Below the pieces are notes generated by a model that saw only the letters and a list, made by a program, of their open reading frames with translations, made no database searches and had not been told where the DNA came from. A stretch of 64,000 nucleotides of DNA from Solibacteraceae bacterium (GTDB lineage Bacteria > Acidobacteriota > Terriglobia > Bryobacterales > Bryobacteraceae). The stretch lies in NCBI GenBank assembly GCA_021324015.1, contig JAJPJX010000095.1:1-64000 (forward strand), read 5' to 3'. The position numbers and the translations under genes are program-made. Positions 44,742 through 52,315 of the stretch are shown here, in pieces (positions within the stretch are counted from its first letter, which is position 1; the number at the start of each line of letters is the position of its first letter).

Positions 44742-45626
44742 ATGAAACTACAAGGCATTTTCCCGCCGATCACCACGCCTTTCGATCACAACGGGAACCT
44801 GTACGCTGCCAAGCTACAGCATAACCTGGAAAAATGGAACCGGACTACTCTATCCGGATATGTCGTTTGCGGCTCTACCGGCGAAAGCGTCATGCTCACG
44901 GCCGAGGAGAAAGTCACGCTCTGGGAACTGGTGGCCAAGCACGCCGCCGCGGACAAGCTGCTCATCGCGGGCACCGGGGTAGAGAGCGTCCGGGAGACCG
45001 TGTGCCTCACCAACCGGGCGGCGGAAATGGGGTACAAGGCCGCCATGGTGCGCACCCCCCACTATTACAAAAACCTGCTCCACCGCGCCGACGCGCAGAT
45101 GCTCTACTACCGCGCAGTCGCCGACCAGTCCCGCATCCCGCTGATTATCTACAACTGGCCCCAGACCACCGGTGTGGACATCCCGGCGGAGGCGGTGGCG
45201 CAGCTCTCCGCCCACCCCAACATCATCGCCGTCAAGGAAAGCTCCGGAAACCTGGAAAAGGTGATGCAGATGCTGCGCGAGGTGCAGCCGGGATTTCAGG
45301 TGTTGGTAGGATCGGCAACCACCCTGTGGCCTTCTCTGCTCATGGGGGCCTGCGGCGCCATTCTGGCCTTCGCCAACGCGGCGCCTTACGCCACTATCGC
45401 CATCTGGGAGGCCTACCGCACCCGCGAGGAGGAAGCCGGGCGCGACTGGCAGAACCGCATCGCCCCCGCCGTGGTCCTGGTGACCTCCCGCTACGGCGTT
45501 CCCGGCCTGAAGTACGCCATGGACCTCAACGGCTACTACGGCGGACCGCCCCGTCTGCCGCTCTCGGTCCCGCCCCCGGCCGCCAAGGCGGAAATCGAAC
45601 AGGCCTTCCAGGACCTCAAGGGCTGA
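44742..45626 (+). CDS. DHDPS/N-acetylneuraminate-lyase family aldolase
   Basis: 294 residues, TIM-barrel class I aldolase. The Schiff-base lysine is in IIAVKESSG near residue 165, the catalytic Tyr in IYNWPQTTG near 138, and the substrate-binding CGSTGESVMLTAEE near 43. True dihydrodipicolinate synthase has GTTGE and YNVP; here GSTGE and YNWP point to a different 2-keto acid substrate (a sugar-acid lyase or similar). It lies next to the D-malate/tartrate-like dehydrogenase, on the opposite strand, five bases apart at their ends. Substrate cannot be decided. Confidence 0.88.
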   Translation: MKLQGIFPPITTPFDHNGNLYAAKLQHNLEKWNRTTLSGYVVCGSTGESVMLTAEEKVTLWELVAKHAAADKLLIAGTGVESVRETVCLTNRAAEMGYKAAMVRTPHYYKNLLHRADAQMLYYRAVADQSRIPLIIYNWPQTTGVDIPAEAVAQLSAHPNIIAVKESSGNLEKVMQMLREVQPGFQVLVGSATTLWPSLLMGACGAILAFANAAPYATIAIWEAYRTREEEAGRDWQNRIAPAVVLVTSRYGVPGLKYAMDLNGYYGGPPRLPLSVPPPAAKAEIEQAFQDLKG

Positions 45627-45631
45627 CCCGG

Positions 45632-46696
45632 CTATCCCAGCTTCTCCAGAACGGCGTCGGTCACTTCCTGCGTGGTGCTGGCGCCGCCCAGGTCCGGTGT
45701 CCGCGCCTTGCCGTCTGCGAGCACGGCGGCCACCGCGCGCTCCACGGCGGCGGCGCCTTGCGCCTCTCCCAGGTGTTCCAGCATCATGCCCGCGCTCAGG
45801 ATGGTGGCCAGCGGGTTCACGATGCCCTTGCCCGCGATGTCCGGCGCCGACCCGTGCACCGGTTCGAACATGGACGGAAAACGCCGCGAAGGATCGATAT
45901 TGGCGCTCGCCGCCAGCCCCATACTGCCCACGATGATGGCCGAGAGGTCGCTCAGAATGTCGCCGAACAGATTTGAGGCCACCACCACGTCGAAACTTTC
46001 CGGCCGGCGAATGAAGTTCATGGCCGCGGCGTCCACCAGCAGCGATTCGGTCTCGATGTCCGGAAACTCCGCCGCCACCGCCTGGAAGGTGCGGTCCCAC
46101 AACACCATCCCGTAGCCCTGCGCGTTGGACTTGGTGATGGAAGTGACCCGCCGCTTTTTGTTCCGCTTCACCGCCAGTTCGAAAGCGTGCCGCACGACCC
46201 GCTCGATGCCCCGCCGGGTGAACACCGCTGTCTGGATGGCTACTTCTTCCGGCTGATGGCTGTAGACGAAGCCGCCCACCTGCGCATACTCGCCTTCGGT
46301 ATTCTCCCGGACCACCACCAGGTCGATCTGTTCGCCCCTGCGCAGCGCCAGCGGCGATTGCACCCCCGGATAGAGCACTGCCGGGCGGACGTTGGCATAC
46401 TGGTCGAAAGCCCGGCGGATCGGCAGCAGCAGCCCGTTCAGGGTGGTGTGGTCCGGAATATCCGGATGGCCCACCGCCCCCAGCAGAATCGCGTCGCAGG
46501 GTTGCAGCAGATCCAGGGCGCCGGCCGGCATCATGCGCCCCCAGCGGAAGTAGTGCGCGGATCCCCAGTCGAAATCCTGAAACGCAAAAGTGAATTTTTG
46601 CCGCCGGGCGACCTCCTCCAACACGCGCTTGGCTTGAGGGATCACCTCCTGCCCCACGCCGTCTCCGGCGATGACCGCGATCGTGAATGTTTGCAT
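45632..46696 (-). CDS. D-malate/tartrate-type decarboxylating dehydrogenase
   Basis: 354 residues of the isocitrate/isopropylmalate dehydrogenase family. The N-terminal IAVIAGDGVGQEVIPQA and the divalent-metal/NAD site NLFGDILSDLSAIIVGSMGL, then FEPVHGSAPDIAGKGI, are clear. The phrase LGAVGHPDIPDHTTLNGLLL and the set FPSMFEPVHGSAPDIAG look like the DmlA/tartrate dehydrogenase branch rather than LeuB. Likely oxidises D-malate or tartrate to pyruvate or oxaloglycolate with NAD. ATG 46696 is chosen; TTG 46705 is possible. TAGAAT lies eight bases before the ATG. Downstream of tag in the same direction. Confidence 0.88.
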   Translation of the reverse strand: MQTFTIAVIAGDGVGQEVIPQAKRVLEEVARRQKFTFAFQDFDWGSAHYFRWGRMMPAGALDLLQPCDAILLGAVGHPDIPDHTTLNGLLLPIRRAFDQYANVRPAVLYPGVQSPLALRRGEQIDLVVVRENTEGEYAQVGGFVYSHQPEEVAIQTAVFTRRGIERVVRHAFELAVKRNKKRRVTSITKSNAQGYGMVLWDRTFQAVAAEFPDIETESLLVDAAAMNFIRRPESFDVVVASNLFGDILSDLSAIIVGSMGLAASANIDPSRRFPSMFEPVHGSAPDIAGKGIVNPLATILSAGMMLEHLGEAQGAAAVERAVAAVLADGKARTPDLGGASTTQEVTDAVLEKLG

Positions 46697-46724
46697 CGTT
46701 TCCAATTCTAGCCTGAGGGCCGTC

Positions 46725-47300
46725 TCAGCCGGTCTGGCGGTAGCGGAAGCAGCTCACCAGGTGGTCGTTGACCATGCCGGCGGCCTGCATAAAGGCATAG
46801 CAGATGGTCGAACCCACGAAACGGAAGCCGCGCCGTGCGAGGTCCCGGCTCATGGCGTCCGACTCCGGAGTGCGCGCGGGGACCTCCGCTGAGGTCCGCC
46901 AGCGGTTGCGTCGCGTGCTGCCGCCTGTAAACTGCCAGATATAGGCGCTGAAGGAGCCGAACTCCCGCTGCACCTCCAGGAAGGATTGCGCGTTCCGGAT
47001 CACGGCATGGATCTTCAGCCGGTTGCGCACAATGCCCGGGTCCGCGAGGAGTGCGTTCACCTTGTCTGCTCCGTATCGGGAAATCGCCCTGGGATCGAAG
47101 TGGTCGAAGACGGCACGATACCGCTCCCTCTTGCGCAGAATCGTCTCCCAACTCAAGCCCGCCTGTGCGCCCTCGAGCGACAGGAGTTCAAACAGGGCGT
47201 GGTCCTCGCGCAGGGGAACACCCCATTCTTCATCGTGATAGCGGACCATCGGATCGCTTTTCGCCCATGCACAGCGCCGAACCCTGGCATTCACACCCAT
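46725..47300 (-). CDS. tag: DNA-3-methyladenine glycosylase I
   Basis: 191 residues. Removes 3-methyladenine from alkylated DNA. Near the start are the zinc-site Cys (RRCAWAKSDPMVRYHDEEWG) and His; later ELLSLEGAQAGLSWETILRK and, near the end, FRFVGSTICYAFMQAAGMVN with the conserved Cys and His of the same zinc finger. Length and motif order are standard for Tag. TAATAT lies nine bases before the ATG with no ribosome site, so a leaderless transcript is likely. It is followed by the dehydrogenase gene. Confidence 0.95.
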   Translation of the reverse strand: MGVNARVRRCAWAKSDPMVRYHDEEWGVPLREDHALFELLSLEGAQAGLSWETILRKRERYRAVFDHFDPRAISRYGADKVNALLADPGIVRNRLKIHAVIRNAQSFLEVQREFGSFSAYIWQFTGGSTRRNRWRTSAEVPARTPESDAMSRDLARRGFRFVGSTICYAFMQAAGMVNDHLVSCFRYRQTG

Positions 47301-47542
47301 ATCAGATAAATATTAGCCTTGTTTTGATCGGCTTAGAACGAGGTTCGGCAATTCGCGGAAAGGCCGCCGGAAACAATGAATGCGGGAGGCCAAATACATG
47401 CAATCATCTCTGCAAACTTCGCGGGTAAGACAATCGCTCGCACGGTGCGAAATGCACGAGGCAGAGATAGCAGTACCTTTAGCCTATCGAATGAGCATCG
47501 AACCGATAGTACCGATAGACATTCCCGCCGGCTGTGAAGGTA
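47301..47542. other. Intergenic stretch between tag and the PilZ gene
   Basis: No gene is evident. There is a short tandem repeat, ACCGATAG at 47502-47509 and 47511-47518. The region is lower in GC than its neighbours. A promoter for the PilZ gene begins at 47543. Confidence 0.5.
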
Positions 47543-47572
47543 TTGACGAACGTTAATTCTGTTAATTAGATT
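47543..47572 (+). promoter_or_regulatory. Promoter for the PilZ gene
   Basis: -35 TTGACG at 47543-47548, an 18-base spacer, and -10 TAGATT at 47567-47572. The -10 ends nine bases before the GTG at 47582, so the transcript would start at or one or two bases before the start codon. Confidence 0.5.
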
Positions 47573-47581
47573 ACAGGTACA

Positions 47582-47908
47582 GTGGAACAGCGACGAACGA
47601 GGCGATTCAGCCTACGACTGCCTCTGGCCATCACCCGGACCGGAACCTCCCGCGTGACCCAGAGCGGTGTGACCAGGAATATTAGTTCGGGAGGCGTGCT
47701 GTTTACCTCCGATCTGGAGCCCGACGTCGGCGGAACCCTCGAATACGTCATCACTCTGAGCAGCCAGAAAGAACATCCGGTAAGTCTGCGGTGCATGGGC
47801 AAGGTGGTGCGCTCGGAAAAGTTGAATCCCGAGATCGCCAACGGCAGCGGTTCGTTTGCTGTGGCGGTCACGCTCGAACGATACGAATTCCTGCGCACCG
47901 ACCACTGA
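47582..47908 (+). CDS. PilZ-domain protein (likely cyclic di-GMP binder)
   Basis: 108 residues. A single PilZ domain: the RxxxR-type start (EQRRTRRFSLRLPLAITR), then RNISSGGVLFTSD with the N/D-x-S-x-x-G part of the motif, followed by alternating beta strands. Basic N-terminus and NxSxxG are those used to bind cyclic di-GMP. Start is GTG 47582, no ribosome site, with a -10-like element nine bases before it. The partner process is not visible; a secretin lies far away at 1.4 kb. Confidence 0.85.
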   Translation: MEQRRTRRFSLRLPLAITRTGTSRVTQSGVTRNISSGGVLFTSDLEPDVGGTLEYVITLSSQKEHPVSLRCMGKVVRSEKLNPEIANGSGSFAVAVTLERYEFLRTDH

Positions 47909-47995
47909 GTCCCGGTCTTCCGCAAGTTCTCCCGCTCCTGATCCTTCTTTGCTATATTCGAGGGGAACAGATAGCAAAGAAAAGGCGAAAAAAGC

Positions 47996-50362
47996 ATGAA
48001 TCTCAGCCTGGATTTTCCGGAATTCCCGGCCCCCTCTGCTTTGGTACACCCCCAGGGGCTGGAGGCCGCTCTAACCAGTCTTCGCACGGTCATGCACAGC
48101 CCGGATTCGCCGGTGCGCGCCATCCGGCATGAGCCCGCCGCGCCGGGCGTCTATGCGGAGTTGCCGGAAGCCATCGAGCCTAGCCTGCGCCAGTCGCTCG
48201 ACCGGCGGGGCATCCGGCAGCTTTACTGCCACCAGGCGGAGGCGTATCGGGAAGCCTCTGCCGGACGGAACGTGGTGGTGGTCACACCTACGGCCAGTGG
48301 CAAAACCCTCTGCTACAACCTGCCGGTGCTCGATCTCCTGCTTCGGGACCCGGGCGCCCGCTCCATGTACCTGTTTCCGACCAAGGCGCTCGCCGAAGAC
48401 CAGTTGCACGAGTTGCAGAGCGCCATCGACGACCTGGGCGCCGGCATCCGAGCCTTCACCTACGACGGAGATACCCCTCAGGACGCGCGCAAAGCCATCC
48501 GGCAGCGCGCCAATATCGTGCTCACCAACCCGGACATGCTGCACGCCGGCATTCTGCCGCACCACACCCGCTGGGCGAAGCTGTTCGAGAACCTGCGCTT
48601 CCTGGTCATCGATGAACTGCACTACTATCGCGGCGTGTACGGCAGCCACCTGGCCAATCTGCTGCGGCGGCTGAAGCGCATCTGCGAGTTCTATGGGTCC
48701 AAACCCGTCTTCCTGTGCTCCTCGGCGACCATCGCCAATCCCCGGGAACTGGCGCAGGCGCTGACCGGAGAGGACTTCCAGGTCGTGGACCGCAACGGCG
48801 CGCCGCGCGGAGAGAAGTTTTTCGTTTTCTACAATCCACCGGTGGTGAACCGGCAGTTGGGCATCCGCCGCAGCTACATCCACGAAACCCGGCGCCTGGC
48901 CCTCGAATTCATCGAGCGCCGGTTGCAGACGCTGGTCTTCGCCAACAACCGCCTGGCCACCGAAGTGCTCGTTACCTATCTGAAAGACGCTTGCGAGAGA
49001 GGGCCCTGGCCGCGCGATGTCGTGCGCGGCTATCGCGGCGGCTACCTGCCGCGCGAGAGGCGGGAAATCGAACGGCTGCTGCGGCAGGGAGACATCCGCG
49101 CCGTGGTCGCCACCAACGCGCTGGAACTGGGCATCGATATCGGCTCGCTGGACGCCGTGGTGATGGCCGGCTATCCGGGCACCATCGCCTCCACCTGGCA
49201 GCGCGCCGGGCGGGCGGGCCGCCGCCAGGGTGCTTCGGCCGCGGTGCTGGTGGCTTCCAGCGCGCCCGTGGATCAGTACATCGTCGAGCACCCCGAATAC
49301 TTCTTCGGCCGCTCTCCGGAGCACGCCTATATCAACGCCGACAATCTGGAGATTCTGCTGGCGCACCTGAAGTGCGCCGCCTTCGAACTCCCGATCCGGG
49401 AGAGCGAACAGTTCGGCCGGCATCCGGTGGCCGAGCTGTGCCGCTACCTGGAAGAGTCCGGCTTATTGCACTACTCGGCCGGCGCCTGGCACTGGACTTC
49501 GGAAACCTATCCGGCGGACGCCACCAGCCTGCGGGCCGTGACCAGCGACAATTTCGTGGTTGTGGACACTACCGGCGAGCCCCAGGTGATCGGCGAAGTC
49601 TCCTTCCCGGCGGCGCTCACCAGCTTGCACGAAAAAGCCATCTACCTGCACGAAGCACGCCAGTATCACGTGGAGCGCTTCGATTACGAGGAGCGCAAGG
49701 CCTACGTGCGGCGCGTGGAGTGCGACTATTACACCGACGCCATCGACTACACCAAGGTGCAGGTGCTCGAGGAGGTCCAGGGAGAGGCCCTGGGCGGGGC
49801 GCGCAAGGCGCACGGCGACGTGCGGGTGAACCGCCAGATCGTCGGCTTCAAGAAGATCAAGTTCTACACCCACGAAAACGTGGGCGCCGGAAACCTGTCC
49901 ATGCCCGAGCAGGAAATGCACACCACCGCGTTCTGGCTGCACTTCCCGGCCGCATTTCTGGCGCGCTTCGCGGACCTGACACCCACCGAGAAGCAGAGCG
50001 GGCTGGCCGGACTGGGCAACGCGCTGCGCACGGTGGCTTCCCTGCTGCTGATGTGCGACCCGCATGACCTGGGGACCGCCCTAAGCGAGGAAATCGCCGG
50101 CGGGCTGGGCGCTTTTGCGCCGAACCTGTACCTGTACGACAACTATCCGGGAGGGGTCGGGCAGAGTGCGCCGCTATTTCGCCTCGCGCCCCGGCTGCTG
50201 GCCCAGACCGCCGAACTGCTGGCCGGCTGCGCGTGCGAAGCCGGCTGCCCTTCCTGCGTGGGACCGGCGGGCGAAATTGGGGAACGAGGCAAGGAAACTG
50301 CCGCGCGCTTCTTGCGGGAACTGCTGGCGGAGTTTCCGGACTCCGCGCCTAACGCTTCTTAA
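47996..50362 (+). CDS. DEAD/DEAH-box helicase with DUF1998 (MrfA/YprA type)
   Basis: 788 residues. Superfamily 2 helicase: Walker A TPTASGKT at 97-104, Walker B DELHYYRG, C-terminal helicase motifs VATNALELGIDIGSLDAVV and QRAGRAGRRQGASA. The DUF1998 part carries the zinc cysteines in CACEAGCPSCVG near the end. MrfA from Bacillus unwinds DNA and acts in repair of mitomycin-C adducts; repair is thus a likely role. TATATT at 47953 is a candidate -10, followed by a leader with AAAGAAAAGGCG. Last 14 bases overlap the gene on the other strand. Confidence 0.93.
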   Translation: MNLSLDFPEFPAPSALVHPQGLEAALTSLRTVMHSPDSPVRAIRHEPAAPGVYAELPEAIEPSLRQSLDRRGIRQLYCHQAEAYREASAGRNVVVVTPTASGKTLCYNLPVLDLLLRDPGARSMYLFPTKALAEDQLHELQSAIDDLGAGIRAFTYDGDTPQDARKAIRQRANIVLTNPDMLHAGILPHHTRWAKLFENLRFLVIDELHYYRGVYGSHLANLLRRLKRICEFYGSKPVFLCSSATIANPRELAQALTGEDFQVVDRNGAPRGEKFFVFYNPPVVNRQLGIRRSYIHETRRLALEFIERRLQTLVFANNRLATEVLVTYLKDACERGPWPRDVVRGYRGGYLPRERREIERLLRQGDIRAVVATNALELGIDIGSLDAVVMAGYPGTIASTWQRAGRAGRRQGASAAVLVASSAPVDQYIVEHPEYFFGRSPEHAYINADNLEILLAHLKCAAFELPIRESEQFGRHPVAELCRYLEESGLLHYSAGAWHWTSETYPADATSLRAVTSDNFVVVDTTGEPQVIGEVSFPAALTSLHEKAIYLHEARQYHVERFDYEERKAYVRRVECDYYTDAIDYTKVQVLEEVQGEALGGARKAHGDVRVNRQIVGFKKIKFYTHENVGAGNLSMPEQEMHTTAFWLHFPAAFLARFADLTPTEKQSGLAGLGNALRTVASLLLMCDPHDLGTALSEEIAGGLGAFAPNLYLYDNYPGGVGQSAPLFRLAPRLLAQTAELLAGCACEAGCPSCVGPAGEIGERGKETAARFLRELLAEFPDSAPNAS

Positions 50363-51098
50363 GCTGTTCCGGGAAGACCGCGTAGCCGTCCGGTGGCGGA
50401 TACAGGGAGTAGAGCAGTTCCAGGCGGCGCCGCAGGTAGCGGCTGGCCATCTGCCGGGGGCCGGTTTCCACGTCGATGTCGCAGCAGGTGCCGTGCAGGT
50501 ACAGCGTGAGGGTGTCGATAAATGACTGCCGGGCATAGTCCCGGAAAAGCTTGGTTTCCTTGCGGACGTTGGCCTGGCGCCGCACCAGCGCCTGCTTCAG
50601 GTGCCAGCTCCGCTCATCCACTTCGCCATGCACCTCGGCGCCGAGTTCCTCCCGCAGCACACGGGCGAAACGCTCCTGGGCGTCCGGCGTCCAGCGCTCG
50701 ACCACCAACTCCCCCACGGCGTAGTAAAAGGTGTAATGATAATCCGCAATGTCCTCGTCCTTGATAGCGAACACCAAGGTTTCCTTATGGCCTCCGCTCA
50801 CCCGGGACGTGGCCACCCATCGTCCTTCCGCCGGCTTCTCGAAATTCACGAAATCGGCGCCCCGGCTGTTGCCCTTTTCCAGGTACGGCACCAGCACGAT
50901 TCCCACCGGCGGGAGCAGAGCGGAGATCAGCGGCGGAATGGCGGCAATGGGGTCCTGCAGATAGTGCCGCAGGTCCTCTTCGGCTAGCGGGACGGTCGAG
51001 AAGTAGGAAAACGTGTTGCTGATCGGAATCAAGTCGGAGGCGAAGCGCGTGACGAAGTCCTCCACCGTCAACTTGGCCCGGTCGATTGCGATGGACAT
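50349..51098 (-). CDS. Protein of unknown function, 249 residues
   Basis: No domain I can name. It starts MSIAIDRAKLTVEDFVTRFA and is a cytoplasmic, charged, alpha/beta-looking protein. The middle has GIVLVPYLEKGNSRGADFVN and DYHYTFYYAVGELVVERW, the C-terminus is helical and basic (RYLRRRLELLYSLYPPPDG). The HGTCCDIDVETG segment has two adjacent cysteines. It overlaps the helicase gene tail to tail by 14 bases and is divergent from lpxB by 68 bases. Base use is like its neighbours. No promoter is obvious. Confidence 0.75.
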   Translation of the reverse strand: MSIAIDRAKLTVEDFVTRFASDLIPISNTFSYFSTVPLAEEDLRHYLQDPIAAIPPLISALLPPVGIVLVPYLEKGNSRGADFVNFEKPAEGRWVATSRVSGGHKETLVFAIKDEDIADYHYTFYYAVGELVVERWTPDAQERFARVLREELGAEVHGEVDERSWHLKQALVRRQANVRKETKLFRDYARQSFIDTLTLYLHGTCCDIDVETGPRQMASRYLRRRLELLYSLYPPPDGYAVFPEQLKKR

Positions 51099-51152
51099 TC
51101 CGGTGCTTCGATTGTAACAGTAGCGGCTTGTGGTGGGCTAATCCCGTCCTGT

Positions 51153-51158
51153 TAGACT
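51153..51158 (+). promoter_or_regulatory. -10-like TAGACT before lpxB
   Basis: TAGACT ends eight bases before the lpxB ATG at 51167. TTGTGG lies 19 bases upstream of it as a poor -35. No ribosome site precedes the ATG. Confidence 0.35.
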
Positions 51159-51166
51159 TGGCTTAG

Positions 51167-52315
51167 ATGGGAAGGCAGATCCTGATTTCGGCGGGCGAAG
51201 CGTCCGGGGATCTTTACGCCGGAATGCTGGTGGAACAACTGCGGCGCGCCTGGCCGGACGCAGAGTTCTTCGGGTGCACCGGGCCGCGGTTGCGGGAGGC
51301 CGGGGTCCGCACCGTAGTGGACGCCGCCAGCCTGGCGGTGGTCGGCCTGGTGGAGGTGGTCTGCCATATCCCCCGAATCTACCGGGAATACCGCAAGCTG
51401 CTGGCGGTGGCGCGGCAAAACCCGCCCGATCTGGCCATCCTTACGGATTCTCCGGACTTCCATCTGCGGGTCGCCAAAGCGCTGCACGGCCAAGGTATCC
51501 CCGTGGTGTACCTGGTCGCGCCGCAGGCGTGGGCCTGGCGGAAAGGCCGCCTGCCCCACATGCGCCGCACCCTCGCGCGCCTGCTGTGCATCTTCCCATT
51601 TGAAGAAGAATTCTTCCGGAATCATGGACTTAACGCCAGCTATATCGGCCATCCGCTGGCCGGCAGGGTGAAACCGGCGCTCTCCCGGGACGAGTTTTTT
51701 AAGAAACACAGACTGCCGCTCAGCCGTCCCCTAATTGCGGTGTTACCTGGAAGCCGGCGCGGGGAAGCGGCGCGGCATCTGCCAGCGCTGCTGGATGCGG
51801 TGGAACGGATCTACGGCGCGCAGGCGGCCAGTTTCGTATTGCCGGCATCGGTCACCACGGGCGCGGCTTTTTTTCGGGATCGGATTGGCACGGCCCCCAT
51901 CCAAGTGATTGAAGGCGAAAGCTGGGACGCCATAGCCCACGCGGACCTGGCCCTGGCAGCCAGCGGCACCGTTACGGTCGAAGCCGCGCTGCTGGGAACG
52001 CCCCTGGTGACGTTCTACCGGGTGACGGCTATAAGCTGGGTTCTGGGCCGGCTGCTCGTGCGGGTGCCTTTTTATTCGATGGTGAACCTGATTGCGGGGC
52101 GGGCCGCCGTCCCGGAGTTGATGCAGACGCAGATGACCGGAGAACGCCTGGCGCGCGAGGCGCTGAACCTGCTGCGGGACCAAGCCGCGCGCGAACGGAT
52201 GCGCGCGGACCTGGCCGAAGTGGCCCGCAAGCTCTTCGCCGGCGAGGGCGCCATGGTGCGCGCCGCGCGGATCGTTCAAGAATTGATGGAGGAGCAAGTT
52301 GCCCATGTTTCGTAA
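51167..52315 (+). CDS. lpxB: Lipid-A-disaccharide synthase
   Basis: 382 residues, glycosyltransferase family 19. Joins UDP-diacyl-glucosamine with lipid X to form the lipid A disaccharide at the inner membrane. Visible: SAGEASGDLYAGMLVEQL at the start, DSPDFHLRVAKALHGQGI, LVAPQAWAWRKGRLP, YIGHPLAGR, VLPGSRRGEAARHLPALL and ALAASGTVTVEAALLGTP in the UDP-sugar site. Its last 11 bases overlap the next gene. With lpxD it shows a standard lipid A pathway. Confidence 0.96.
   Translation: MGRQILISAGEASGDLYAGMLVEQLRRAWPDAEFFGCTGPRLREAGVRTVVDAASLAVVGLVEVVCHIPRIYREYRKLLAVARQNPPDLAILTDSPDFHLRVAKALHGQGIPVVYLVAPQAWAWRKGRLPHMRRTLARLLCIFPFEEEFFRNHGLNASYIGHPLAGRVKPALSRDEFFKKHRLPLSRPLIAVLPGSRRGEAARHLPALLDAVERIYGAQAASFVLPASVTTGAAFFRDRIGTAPIQVIEGESWDAIAHADLALAASGTVTVEAALLGTPLVTFYRVTAISWVLGRLLVRVPFYSMVNLIAGRAAVPELMQTQMTGERLAREALNLLRDQAARERMRADLAEVARKLFAGEGAMVRAARIVQELMEEQVAHVS

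Noticed and set aside
47502-47518. Tandem ACCGATAG as a possible repeat array
   Set aside because: Only two copies with a one-base spacer; no CRISPR-like or larger repeat structure.
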